64,000 bases of DNA from Streptomyces geranii (GTDB lineage Bacteria > Actinomycetota > Actinomycetes > Streptomycetales > Streptomycetaceae), in NCBI RefSeq assembly GCF_002954775.1, contig NZ_PJME01000014.1, positions 62,001-126,000 on the forward strand, in the 5' to 3' direction. Position numbers and translations under genes: made by a program. Within the stretch, counting starts at the first letter, position 1. The number at the start of each line of letters is the position of its first letter. The notes under the pieces are model-generated. The model did no database searches. It was given only the letters and a program-made list of their open reading frames with translations, and had not been told where the DNA came from. Of this stretch, positions 16,398-25,507 are shown in pieces.

Positions 16398-18974
16398 CTA
16401 CCGCAGCCGTGCTGTGCGGGGTACCACCGTGAACAACGCCCGTGCGACCTGCGCGAACTCCCCCTTGGGATGATCTCGGAAGAGCGGCTCCGTACCGAAC
16501 AGTACGGCTCCCGGGCCGCTGACCACGGACGGCCGCCCGGCAGCGGCCGTGGGCCCGCCCGAGCCGTCCGCCAGCGCCCGCCAGTGCCCGGAGACGAGCG
16601 GATTGCCGCTCGCGTACGACTGCTCGACCCGGACGGAGGGGCCGAGACCGGTGAACCAGACGGGCGCGTACACGAAGCCGTGCCCGGGGGCACCGGCGGT
16701 CACCGGTCCCGAATTCACCACCCGTACAACGCCGTTGGCGTCCCCGTTCCCCTCGACCGCCGTGGCCGCCAGCACCCCGGCGGCGGAGTTCAGCGCGGCC
16801 CCGGCGGCGCCCCGGCCGACCAGCCCTCGGGAGCCGAGGAAGGCGCCGAGTGCCGTACGGGCGGCCGGGTTCAGCCCCTCGTACTCGACCCCCTGCGACA
16901 CGAACAGCACCTCCACCCCCGACCAGTCGAAACCGGCGTTGAGGACGGCCGTCGACACCGGGGTCACCTCGAAGTTCATCTCCCGCAGCGCGAACAGCTC
17001 CCCGGGCGTGACGGCAGCCGCGACACGGGTGCGCCGCAGGGGAGTCGTGCCGACGGCCTTCGTCGCGTCGAAGGCCACGTCGTAGGTACGGGCGGCCACG
17101 ACCGCCTTCGCCCGCGCCGACGCCGGCACGATCGCACTCCCGTCCGCCGCCCGCCGTACCGAAACCCCGGCCCGCAGCAGGGAGTTGAGGGCGGCGATCT
17201 CCCGCGCGTCGTCCAGCCGCAGCCGCAGAGTGCCACGCGGGGCGACGTACCCGACCCGTGCGGCGGCGCTCACGGCACGCACGGGCACGCCCGACAGGCT
17301 TCCGCCGCTGACCGGTTGGACGGTCGCGCCCCACAGCCTCCCCAGGCTCCAGCCCGAGATGTCGTACATCACCGACACCTTGTCGCTGATGTCCCGCCCG
17401 TCGGCGAGCAGCACATTGGCGAGCCCGCGCTTCGGCTGGCGCATGTCGACGACGTACGAGCCCTTCGCGTACGTCCGTCCGCCGAGCCGGAAGTCACGGG
17501 TGGCGCGGCCGACCCTGACATCGTTGGCGAGGAGATGGTCGACGAGCCGGGCTGCGGCGGGCGCCGAGCGCTGGGCCGAGGCGCCCGCCGGAATGACGTA
17601 CGCCCGGGGGAAGTCGGCGGTGTACACGTCCTCGGGCCCGATCCCCGGAACCCCCGGGACTGTCTCGGCCGACACCGGCACCTGCGCGGCCCCGACCGCC
17701 CCGCGCCGGAAGACCTCGATCTGGTCGGCGACGAGTGAAGTCCGGTGCTTCTGGACGTAGTCGAGGGTCGCCGTGATGGCCGCACCCGCCACGGCCGTGT
17801 TGATCGCGGACCGGCGGCGCAGTTCGGTCACCGAAAGGGTGTCGTAGGCGCGGTTGTTGACTGTCAGCGGGATCTCGACGGTGTGCGCGGCGACCGTGCC
17901 GTGGAAGGCCGCGTACTGCGGGGTGAAGATCGGCGGCCAGTCGTCCCAGCCCTCCTCCTGGTCCCTGAACGGGATCTGGGCGGGCTCGACGCCGTCCTTC
18001 GCCGGGGTGTAGCCGAGGCCGTTGACGGCGGCCTCCATGCCGAGGGCGTTGGCGTAGGTGTTCTTCAGGAAGAGGTCGTACTCGTAGTTCTCGCCGTGCG
18101 GGGGAGTGGTCGGCTCGATGAGCGTGCCGTTGACGTAGCCGTGCAGATCGAGCATGACCGTCGGCTGCTTGTCGATCTCGATCTGCCGCATCGCCCGCCC
18201 CTCGGGCTGCGAGGAGGTCACGAAGTCCCGGTTCAGATCGAAGCCGTTGGCGTTCGCCCGGGTACCGGCGATCCGGCCGTCCGGGTTCGCGGTGATGTTG
18301 AAGTAGAGCCGGGAGTGGGCGAGCAGGTCCTTCGTGCCGGCGTCCGTCGCGGTCGCGAGCCGCTCGATCAGCTTCAGGGAGGCGTCGGTGCCCTCCCACT
18401 CGTTGCCGTGGATGTTGTTGTTGAAGAAGACGGGAGCCTTGTAACTCCGCTTGACGGCCTGGCTCTTGGCGGCGATCGCGGGCGCGTTCTCGATCAGCTC
18501 GCGCATGCCCTCCTGGGCGCGCGTCTGGGCGGCGCTCTCCGGCGCGGTGACCGTGACGAGGTAGAGCCGGTGCCCGCCCGCCGACCGGCCCGCGACCTCG
18601 ACGCTCACCCGATCGCCCAGCCCCTGAAGGGAGTTCAGCTTCGGCGCGATGGCGTGGTACGGGGTCAGCCCCAGCTTGATGGACTTGTCGGCCGGGTTCA
18701 CCGGGTCGGGGGACAGGGTCTGTTCGCGGGGGTAGCCGCGCCCGGCGCCGGTGAGTTCGGTGACGGGCGCGGCGAGGGCGCGGGTGGCGGCGCCGACGGG
18801 GGCCGTGGCGGCCCGCTCACCGCCCGCCTCCTCACGGGTGACGGGCCTGCGGTCGGCGGTGGCGGTGGTGCTGAGGGGGGTGAGCAGGAGCGAGCCCGCC
18901 GTGGTGACGGCGAGCACGGCGAGCAGGACAGGCCGGTGAACCGGTGTCGGCGGAACGGGTCTTGTGAGACGCAC
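16398..18974 (-). CDS. Secreted M14 zinc carboxypeptidase with C-terminal extension
   Basis: An 858-residue exported metallopeptidase. The GTG start follows GGAGGAG. The signal peptide (hydrophobic core VLLAVLAVTTAGSLLL) ends around ATA-DRR. The M14 catalytic domain runs from about residue 95 to 400: zinc ligands His189 and Glu192 in HGNEWEG, the third ligand His278 in LDLHG, and the catalytic Glu367 in HTVEIPL. The remaining about 450 residues form a glutamine-amidotransferase-like or beta-rich extension seen in large streptomycete M14 proteins; its role is unknown. Likely a scavenging carboxypeptidase. The serine hydrolase gene follows directly. Confidence 0.9.
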   Translation of the reverse strand: MRLTRPVPPTPVHRPVLLAVLAVTTAGSLLLTPLSTTATADRRPVTREEAGGERAATAPVGAATRALAAPVTELTGAGRGYPREQTLSPDPVNPADKSIKLGLTPYHAIAPKLNSLQGLGDRVSVEVAGRSAGGHRLYLVTVTAPESAAQTRAQEGMRELIENAPAIAAKSQAVKRSYKAPVFFNNNIHGNEWEGTDASLKLIERLATATDAGTKDLLAHSRLYFNITANPDGRIAGTRANANGFDLNRDFVTSSQPEGRAMRQIEIDKQPTVMLDLHGYVNGTLIEPTTPPHGENYEYDLFLKNTYANALGMEAAVNGLGYTPAKDGVEPAQIPFRDQEEGWDDWPPIFTPQYAAFHGTVAAHTVEIPLTVNNRAYDTLSVTELRRRSAINTAVAGAAITATLDYVQKHRTSLVADQIEVFRRGAVGAAQVPVSAETVPGVPGIGPEDVYTADFPRAYVIPAGASAQRSAPAAARLVDHLLANDVRVGRATRDFRLGGRTYAKGSYVVDMRQPKRGLANVLLADGRDISDKVSVMYDISGWSLGRLWGATVQPVSGGSLSGVPVRAVSAAARVGYVAPRGTLRLRLDDAREIAALNSLLRAGVSVRRAADGSAIVPASARAKAVVAARTYDVAFDATKAVGTTPLRRTRVAAAVTPGELFALREMNFEVTPVSTAVLNAGFDWSGVEVLFVSQGVEYEGLNPAARTALGAFLGSRGLVGRGAAGAALNSAAGVLAATAVEGNGDANGVVRVVNSGPVTAGAPGHGFVYAPVWFTGLGPSVRVEQSYASGNPLVSGHWRALADGSGGPTAAAGRPSVVSGPGAVLFGTEPLFRDHPKGEFAQVARALFTVVPRTARLR

Positions 18975-19100
18975 GCTTGGCTCCTCCAGTGCTTCCTGGG
19001 ATCGGTACGCGAGATGTACCTTCCCGACTCAACGCCAACAAGAGGGCCTTCGCGCCACGCGTCCCCCGGACGGATCACCCGCCCCCGATAGAGTTCCCCC

Positions 19101-19883
19101 ATGAGCGATCTCGCGACAGGTTTCCGCTACCTCCTGAAGGGCCAAGGCTGGGTCGCCCGACACGGCAAGCAGTACGGATTCGGGCTGCTGCCCGGCCTCC
19201 TCACCCTCGTCCTCTACCTCGCCGCCCTGGTCGCCCTCGCCCTGTACGGCACCGACCTCACCACCTGGGCCACCCCCTTCGCGGACGACTGGTCGAGCCC
19301 CTGGCAGGGCCTCTTCCGGGGTTTCCTGACCGTCCTGCTCTTCGCCCTGGCGCTGCTCCTGTCGGTCCTCACCTTCACGGCGATGACTCTCCTCATCGGC
19401 CAGCCCTTCTACGAGAACCTCTCCGAGAAGGTCGACCGTGACGTGTCCCCGGACGGCACGGCCCCCGAGTCGGGCCTGCCGCTGATCAGGGAGCTGTGGA
19501 TCTCGGCCCGCGACAGCCTCCGGGTCCTCGTCCGGGCCCTGTGCTGGGCCGTGCTCCTCTTCGCTCTCGGCTTCGTCCCGTTCGTCGGGCAGACCGTCGT
19601 ACCCGTGATCGGCTTCATGGTCACCGGCTTCTTCCTCACCGAGGAGCTGACCGGGGTCGCCCTGCAGCGCCGCAAGGTCGAACTCCGGGAGCGGCTCGCC
19701 CTGTTGCGCTCCCGCAGACTGCTCGTGTGGGGCTTCGGCACACCGCTCGCGCTGGCCTTCGTGGTGCCGTTCGTGGCCGTCTTCCTGATGCCGGGCGCGG
19801 TCGCGGGCGCCACGCTGATGGCCCGCGACCTGCTCGGCGAGGAGACGGTGGATCAGGAGACGCCGGAGGAGGCGACCGCCTGA
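19101..19883 (+). CDS. EI24-domain (CysZ-like) membrane protein
   Basis: A 260-residue integral membrane protein with four to six hydrophobic segments (clear ones around residues 27-50, 75-100, 150-180 and 210-240). It contains TLLIGQPFYENLSEKVDR, characteristic of the EI24/CysZ family. CysZ in enterobacteria takes up sulfate; the actinobacterial homologues are uncharacterised, so transport of sulfate is only a family-level guess. Its last 31 bp overlap the 3' end of the convergent pyroglutamyl-peptidase-like gene. Confidence 0.85.
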   Translation: MSDLATGFRYLLKGQGWVARHGKQYGFGLLPGLLTLVLYLAALVALALYGTDLTTWATPFADDWSSPWQGLFRGFLTVLLFALALLLSVLTFTAMTLLIGQPFYENLSEKVDRDVSPDGTAPESGLPLIRELWISARDSLRVLVRALCWAVLLFALGFVPFVGQTVVPVIGFMVTGFFLTEELTGVALQRRKVELRERLALLRSRRLLVWGFGTPLALAFVVPFVAVFLMPGAVAGATLMARDLLGEETVDQETPEEATA

Positions 19884-21169
19884 CCGGACGCGTCGACGGC
19901 CACGGTCAGGATCGACCGCACCTGGTCGATGATGTCCAGCCGGTTCCGCACGAACTCGGGATCGGTCACCGCCCCGGTCGCCGGATCGGTGTTGCCGGTC
20001 CCGAACTGCAGTACAGGCGTGTGCACATGCCCGCCGGGCAGCGTGCCGCCGAGCCCGAGCCGGTCGCGCAGCAGGGTGGCCCGGTAGGCGATCTCGTTGG
20101 ACAGGTAGTTCCCGCCGCCCCCGGCCCGCGCCGTGGACCCTGCGGTGGGCCCGTCCGCCCGTACGACGGGATCGGTGCCGCCCGCCGGTATCTCGGTCAC
20201 GCTCGTGTTGTCGTACACCGGGAAGCGCCCGGTGTTCGCGGCCACAATCGCCTTGTACGGCAAGGTCGTCGACGTCCACTGCGGCTGCGAGGCCGGGTCG
20301 GTGACCGGGACCGTCTCGGTCCGCCCGATGTTCTCGTTGTCCGGGAAGCCGCCCCGCCAGGCCCCGTTGGTCCGCTCCACGTCGAACCGCCCGACCCGCC
20401 CCTGACTCACGGTCGCGAACAGATCGACCTTCGGCAGGACCGGCTTCAGCGTCCGCTCCACCGTCCGGTCGGCGAAGTCCTGCCAGCGCACCGGGAACAC
20501 GGCGGTCTCGACCCGGGCGGGCCCGTCCGCCGTCTGGATCACCGTGCCGTCGAGCGCGAGCGCGGTGGCCCCGGACGGATTGGAGATCCGCACGTCCCGG
20601 TCGAGCGTGAACGGATCGAACCCGGTCACCAGCACCCGCTTCACCGCCCCGCCCCCGCACGGATACCGGATCGCGGTCTGCCCACGCGAGTTCCGCTCCA
20701 ACTCGCCCAGCAGCGCGGCCCGTTGTGTGTCGCTCACCCCGAACGACGGCGCCCAGAGCCGCAGTTCACGCACCAGCGCGAGCCGCGCCCAGTACAGCGG
20801 CCGGTCGTCGTCCCGGCTCAGATCACCCCCGGCCGGTCCGCGCCCCTGCGCCCGGTCGACGGCCCGCTGCCACAGCGCCGACGCCTGCCGTACGACGACC
20901 CCGCGAGCCCGCGCGTACGAGCGCGCGTGGCCGAGCGCCCGCGCGAACTCCGGTGCCACCGCGTCGAATCCGGACCGCCGCAGGATCTCCTGCGGCGCCG
21001 CCCGGTCGAGCCGCTGCTCCTCGACGGTCGGCGCGGCCGGGGCCTCGGCGGCGGAGGCGGTGACGGGCGCGGCGAGCCCGGCCAGCAGGGCGAGCCCGAG
21101 CACGCCGATCCGGACCCGTGCGGAGGGAAGCAGAGGAGAGAGAAGCGGGGGGAAACGCAGCTGACTCAA
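19853..21169 (-). CDS. Secreted pyroglutamyl-peptidase (C15)-like protein, catalytic Cys replaced by Ser
   Basis: A 438-residue protein with an export signal (hydrophobic core LGLALLAGLAAPVTASA), an about 130-residue helical leader region and a C15-like domain starting KRVLVTGFDPF (about residue 178). The family catalytic triad is Glu-Cys-His. Here Glu265 (in DVERTNG) and His381 (in GHVHTP) are present, but the cysteine position reads Ser357 in GNYLSNEIAY. The 24-residue spacing from Ser357 to His381 equals that from Cys to His in known C15 enzymes. The serine codon is clear at 20099-20101. It may be a serine-dependent or inactive relative. The only start in frame after the upstream stop is a TTG without a good ribosome site, so the true start is uncertain. 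Confidence 0.8.
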   Translation of the reverse strand: MSQLRFPPLLSPLLPSARVRIGVLGLALLAGLAAPVTASAAEAPAAPTVEEQRLDRAAPQEILRRSGFDAVAPEFARALGHARSYARARGVVVRQASALWQRAVDRAQGRGPAGGDLSRDDDRPLYWARLALVRELRLWAPSFGVSDTQRAALLGELERNSRGQTAIRYPCGGGAVKRVLVTGFDPFTLDRDVRISNPSGATALALDGTVIQTADGPARVETAVFPVRWQDFADRTVERTLKPVLPKVDLFATVSQGRVGRFDVERTNGAWRGGFPDNENIGRTETVPVTDPASQPQWTSTTLPYKAIVAANTGRFPVYDNTSVTEIPAGGTDPVVRADGPTAGSTARAGGGGNYLSNEIAYRATLLRDRLGLGGTLPGGHVHTPVLQFGTGNTDPATGAVTDPEFVRNRLDIIDQVRSILTVAVDASGQAVASSGVS

Positions 21170-21250
21170 GGGAGTTCAGACCTTCCGTCGCCGTGGGGAG
21201 CAAGCAGTGAGGTGCTGTCGACGGCGGCAGTATTACGTGACGGAAGTGGT

Positions 21251-21850
21251 CTACGCCATAGCGCCGGGGTCGTTCCCGGCACCGGAGCCGTCCGCGCCGC
21301 CCAGCAGCGTGACGAAGTCCCGGAACGCGGCGGGCATGTCCACCGCCTCCGGATCCAGCAGCCACTGGTACTGGAGCCCGTCCATCACCGCCACGAGCAG
21401 GGGAGCGGCCCGCTCGGGGGTGAGCCCGCTCGGCAGCCGGTCGCCGAACTCGGTGCGCAGGGCGCCCGCCATGCTTGTACGGACGTCGGTGTACCGCCCG
21501 GTGAAGAACTCGCGCGCCGGATGCCCCTCCGTGACGCTCTCGCCGAGCAGGGCGGAGAAGGTCTGGATGATGCCGGGCCGCATGGCGTTGTACTCGACGA
21601 GCTGGGCCAGCAGATCGACCCGCCACCGGGTCTCGGGGAGGGCGTCCCACTGGTCCCGTTCCCTGAGCACCGCCACCAGCAGCGCCTCCTTGGTGGGGAA
21701 GTGGTGCAGCAGCCCCTGCTGGGTCAGCCCGACCCGCTCGGCCACCGCCGCAAGGCTCGCCCCCCGGTAACCGCGCTCGGCGATCACCTCCAGGGCGGCC
21801 CGGACGATCTCGGCCCGCCGCTCCTCGCTCCTGGTCGTCCTGGCGCTCAT
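21251..21850 (-). CDS. TetR-family regulator
   Basis: A 199-residue repressor with N-terminal helix-turn-helix SLAAVAERVGLTQQGLLHHFPTK (in part; about residues 30-55) and a helical ligand domain. The ATG at complement 21848-21850 is preferred; an in-frame ATG six codons upstream also exists and neither has a strong ribosome site. It is divergent from the GH3 beta-glucosidase gene, and repeats in the 120-bp gap are candidate operators, so it probably controls that enzyme. Confidence 0.9.
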   Translation of the reverse strand: MSARTTRSEERRAEIVRAALEVIAERGYRGASLAAVAERVGLTQQGLLHHFPTKEALLVAVLRERDQWDALPETRWRVDLLAQLVEYNAMRPGIIQTFSALLGESVTEGHPAREFFTGRYTDVRTSMAGALRTEFGDRLPSGLTPERAAPLLVAVMDGLQYQWLLDPEAVDMPAAFRDFVTLLGGADGSGAGNDPGAMA

Positions 21851-21879
21851 GCCGTCACCGTACGGCATCCGACCCCTAC

Positions 21880-21919
21880 GGGTAACGTCAGGGTAACGAA
21901 ACCTACCGCTTTACAGGTA
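21880..21919. promoter_or_regulatory. Direct and inverted repeats between TetR and GH3 genes
   Basis: GGGTAACG occurs at 21880-21887 and 21891-21898, an 11-bp period (one helical turn). It is followed by the inverted repeat TACC (21904-21907)/GGTA (21916-21919). This cluster lies in the divergent promoter region and is the likely TetR binding site. Confidence 0.5.
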
Positions 21920-21970
21920 ATCGATGCACGATGGGGACACAGCACTCGCACTCAATGAGGAGGCACCCCC

Positions 21971-24394
21971 ATGTCGGGTACGGAAGCGGCTGTCGAGGCG
22001 GCCCTCGGCAAGCTCGATCTGGACGCCAAGGCCCGGCTGCTGGGCGGCCAGGACATGTGGTCGCTCCCCGAACTGCCCGAGATCGGCCTCGGCTCCCTGG
22101 TGATGTCCGACGGCCCGATCGGCGTCCGGGGCACCCGCTGGACCGCCGACGACCCCTCCGTCGCCCTGCCCTCCCCGACCGCCCTCGCCGCCACCTGGGA
22201 CCCCGGACTGGCCTACCGGGCGGGCGTGCTGCTGGCCCAGGAGGCCCGCCGCAAGGGCGTCCACGTCCTCCTAGCGCCCACCGTCAACCTGCACCGCTCC
22301 CCGCTCGGCGGCCGGCACTTCGAGGCGTACAGCGAGGACCCGTATCTGACCGGCCGGATCGGCGCGGGTTATGTGAACGGCGTCCAGTCCGGCGGCGTCG
22401 GCACCACCGTCAAGCACTTCGTGGCCAACGACGCCGAGACCGACCGCTTCACCGTCGACAACCTGGTCTCCGCCCGCGCCCTGCGCGAGCTGTACCTGGC
22501 CCCCTTCGAGGCGATCGTCGAGAACGCCCACCCCTGGGGCATCATGACCGCCTACAACACGGTCAACGGCACGACGATGAGCGAGCACCGCTACCTGGTC
22601 AACGAGATCCTGCGCGGCGAATGGGGCTTCGACGGCTACAACGTCTCCGACTGGACGGCCGCCCGCTCCACCACCGGCGCCATCACCGGCGGCCTCGACG
22701 TCGCGATGCCCGGCCCGAAGACGGTCTACGGCGCCCCGCTCGCGCAGGCCGTCCGGGACGGCGAGGTCTCCGAGGACACCCTCGACGGCGCCGTGCGCAA
22801 CGTCCTGCGCCTCGCCGCCCGCGTCGGCATCCTGGAGGGCGCCGAACCCGCCGTCACCGAACTCCCGGCGACCGTCGACGGCGAGGCATTGGCCCGCGAG
22901 ATCGCCCACCGCTCGTTCGTCCTGGTCCGCAACGAGGGCGACGCCCTGCCGCTGCCCGCCGGACACACCGTCGCCCTCAGCGGAGCCGCCGCCCGCGACG
23001 CCCGCGTCCTCGGCGGCGGCTCCGCCACCGTCTTCCCGGCCCGGATCGTCTCCCCGCTCGACGGCCTCACCGCCGCCCTCCCCGAAGGCGCCCTGACGTA
23101 CGCGGTCGGCGCCGACCCGAACACCGAACTGGCCGTGGCGGACAAGGGGTTCACCCTGCACGCCGTCTGCCGCGACGCCGCAGGCACGGTCCTCGGCACC
23201 GGCTCCGCGCCCAACGGCCAGATCAACTGGATGGGTGCGGACCTCCCCGAGGGAGTCACCCACGAGTCGCTCCACACCGTCGAACTCACCGGAACCTTCA
23301 CGCCGCGCCACACCGGCCGGCACAGTTTCGGCATCAAGGGCCTCGGCGCCTTCGCCCTCACCATCGACGGCACGACGTACTACGACGACGTCCAGACCAC
23401 CGACAGCGACGACCCGTTCATCTCGTTCTTCGGCGACCCCGAACTCCGTGCCGAGGTGCGACTCACCGCCGACACACCGGTCGAGGTGTCCCTCACCTAT
23501 GTCGTCGACATCCCCGAGGACGCGGCGCTGAAGTCCGTCGGCTTCAGCCTCTGCCACCAGGAACCGCAGCGCGCCGCCGACGAACTGATCGCCGAGGCCG
23601 CCGAGGCCGCCCGCGCCGCCGACACCGCCGTCGTCGTGGTCGCCACCACCGACCGTGTCGAGTCCGAGGGCTTCGACCGCGCCGACCTCCGCCTTCCCGG
23701 CCGCCAGGACGACCTGGTGCGCGCGGTTGCCGCCGCCAACCCGAACACCGTCGTGGTCGTCAACGCCGGCTCCCCGGTCGAACTGCCCTGGCGCGACGAG
23801 GTGGCCGCCGTGCTGCTGAGCTGGTTCCCCGGCCAGGAGGGCGGCGCGGCCCTCGCGGACGTCCTCACCGGCGCCGAGGAACCCGGCGGCCGGCTCCCCA
23901 CCACCTGGGGCGCCCTGGCCGACGCCCCGGTCACCCAGGTCGTCCCGGTCGACGGTGAACTCCCCTACACGGAGGGCGTGTTCATCGGCTACCGCGCCTG
24001 GGAGAAGGAGGGCAAGGTCCCCTCGTACCCCTTCGGCCACGGCCTCGGCTACACCGACTGGACCTACGGGACGGCGGAGGCGGACGGCCTGACCCTCACG
24101 GTCCGGGTCACCAACTCCGGTACGCGCCCCGGCCGCGAGGTGGTCCAGGCGTACCTCGCCCCGTCCCTCGCCGAATCCCAGGCCCCCGACCGCCCGGCCC
24201 GCTGGCTCGCCGCCTTCGCCGGGATCGAGGCCGGACCGGGCGAAACGGTGGAAGTCGTCCTCGAACTCCCGCGCCGCGCCTTCGAGATCTGGGACGAGCA
24301 GGCGAACGCCTGGTCCTTTGTGAAAGGTTCGTACGAAATCCAGGTCGGCCGCTCGATCACCGACCACCGGCTCACCGCGCCGATTACGGTCTAG
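21971..24394 (+). CDS. Glycoside hydrolase family 3 beta-glucosidase with PA14 insert
   Basis: An 807-residue cytoplasmic (no signal peptide) exo-glycosidase releasing terminal beta-linked sugars from imported oligosaccharides. The ATG follows AGGAGG. The nucleophile Asp227 lies in GYNVSDW; the KH pair at 148-149 lies in the TIM barrel. A PA14-like insert (about 385-515, FTPRHTGRHSFGIKGLGAF) sits in the alpha/beta sandwich domain, and a fibronectin-III-like domain closes the protein. This four-domain layout is standard for one GH3 group. Control is likely by the divergent TetR gene. Confidence 0.93.
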   Translation: MSGTEAAVEAALGKLDLDAKARLLGGQDMWSLPELPEIGLGSLVMSDGPIGVRGTRWTADDPSVALPSPTALAATWDPGLAYRAGVLLAQEARRKGVHVLLAPTVNLHRSPLGGRHFEAYSEDPYLTGRIGAGYVNGVQSGGVGTTVKHFVANDAETDRFTVDNLVSARALRELYLAPFEAIVENAHPWGIMTAYNTVNGTTMSEHRYLVNEILRGEWGFDGYNVSDWTAARSTTGAITGGLDVAMPGPKTVYGAPLAQAVRDGEVSEDTLDGAVRNVLRLAARVGILEGAEPAVTELPATVDGEALAREIAHRSFVLVRNEGDALPLPAGHTVALSGAAARDARVLGGGSATVFPARIVSPLDGLTAALPEGALTYAVGADPNTELAVADKGFTLHAVCRDAAGTVLGTGSAPNGQINWMGADLPEGVTHESLHTVELTGTFTPRHTGRHSFGIKGLGAFALTIDGTTYYDDVQTTDSDDPFISFFGDPELRAEVRLTADTPVEVSLTYVVDIPEDAALKSVGFSLCHQEPQRAADELIAEAAEAARAADTAVVVVATTDRVESEGFDRADLRLPGRQDDLVRAVAAANPNTVVVVNAGSPVELPWRDEVAAVLLSWFPGQEGGAALADVLTGAEEPGGRLPTTWGALADAPVTQVVPVDGELPYTEGVFIGYRAWEKEGKVPSYPFGHGLGYTDWTYGTAEADGLTLTVRVTNSGTRPGREVVQAYLAPSLAESQAPDRPARWLAAFAGIEAGPGETVEVVLELPRRAFEIWDEQANAWSFVKGSYEIQVGRSITDHRLTAPITV

Positions 24395-24433
24395 CGCGAG
24401 GGCAGTCGGTCACACCGGCCGCCCCCACCAGCC

Positions 24434-24469
24434 GGCCCCGGTCCGGGACCTGACCCCCGGACCGGGGCC
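24434..24469. terminator. Bidirectional terminator between GH3 and galM
   Basis: A perfect 14-bp GC stem (24434-24447 with 24456-24469), 8-nt loop, between convergent genes. Confidence 0.85.
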
Positions 24470-24510
24470 AACCTCACCCCTCAGTCCCGCACCACTCGGC
24501 CCCGCAGCCC

Positions 24511-25497
24511 TCAGTCGCGCACGCCGAACCCGTACACCGTCTCCGAGCGGTACGTGCTTCCCGGCCGCAGCTCCGTGCTCGGGAACCCGGGCCGGTTCGG
24601 GGAGTCGGGGAAGTGCTGGGTCTCCAGCGCGACGCCCCGCCGGGGACCGAACGGCTCGCCCAGGTGGTCGGCGGTGTAGAGCTGCAGGCCCGGCTCGGTC
24701 GTCGCCACCGTCAGGAAGCGCCCCGAGGCCGGGTCGAACAGCTCGGCGACCTCCACCGCGTCCGCTGTCCGGCCCTTGTCGAGGACGAAGTTGTGGTCGT
24801 ACCACGCACCCACCTCCCGGTCCTTGCCGAAGTCGAAGCGGGAGCCCGCCACCGGCTCGATGCCCGCCGGAATCCGGTCCGCGTCCACCGGGGTGTACCG
24901 CGAGGCGTCGATGCGCAGTTCGTGCAGGGAGGCGCTGCCGGAGGCGTGCCCCGACATGTTCCAGTACGTGTGGTTCGTCAGGTTGATGATCGTCGGCGCG
25001 TCCGTGACCGCCTCGTACGAGATCCGCAGCGCCCCGTCCGCGTCCAGCGCGTACGTCGCCGAGACCGTCAGCCGCCCCGGGAACCCCTCCTCGCCGTCCG
25101 GGCTCACCCGGGACAGCCGCACCCCGTGCTCGACCGGCTCCGCGTCCCACACCCGCTTGTCGAAGCCGTGGACGCCGCCGTGCAGGGAGTTGGGGTCGTT
25201 GTTCCGCGCCAGCTCGTAGGTCCGCCCGTCCAGCGGGAAGGAGCCGCCCGCGATGCGGTTCGCGTACCGGCCCACCAGCGCGCCGAAGTACGGCTCCGGG
25301 TGCGCCAGATAGCCGGCCAGGTCAGCGAAGCCCAGCACCACGTCCACGGCCCGCCCCTCCCGGTCCGGGACCTCCACCGACTGCACGATCCCGCCGTACG
25401 TCAGCACGCGCACCCGGACCCCGGCCCGCTCCAGGGTCCAGCGGTGGACCGGAGTGCCGTCGGAAAGTGTGCCGAAAAGTTCGTTCATGTGGGCCAT
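24511..25497 (-). CDS. galM: Aldose 1-epimerase (galactose mutarotase)
   Basis: A 328-residue enzyme interconverting alpha and beta anomers of galactose and other aldoses. NNDPNSLHGG holds the first catalytic histidine, NLTNHTYWN the second, and GVALETQHFPDSPN the catalytic glutamate. It starts 10 nt after the SGNH-hydrolase stop; MAHM and a second ATG three codons later are alternative starts. It sits next to the GH3 beta-glucosidase and in a window with galactose-type transport genes, which suits mutarotation of released sugars. Confidence 0.93.
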   Translation of the reverse strand: MAHMNELFGTLSDGTPVHRWTLERAGVRVRVLTYGGIVQSVEVPDREGRAVDVVLGFADLAGYLAHPEPYFGALVGRYANRIAGGSFPLDGRTYELARNNDPNSLHGGVHGFDKRVWDAEPVEHGVRLSRVSPDGEEGFPGRLTVSATYALDADGALRISYEAVTDAPTIINLTNHTYWNMSGHASGSASLHELRIDASRYTPVDADRIPAGIEPVAGSRFDFGKDREVGAWYDHNFVLDKGRTADAVEVAELFDPASGRFLTVATTEPGLQLYTADHLGEPFGPRRGVALETQHFPDSPNRPGFPSTELRPGSTYRSETVYGFGVRD

Positions 25498-25507
25498 ACG
25501 GAAAACC

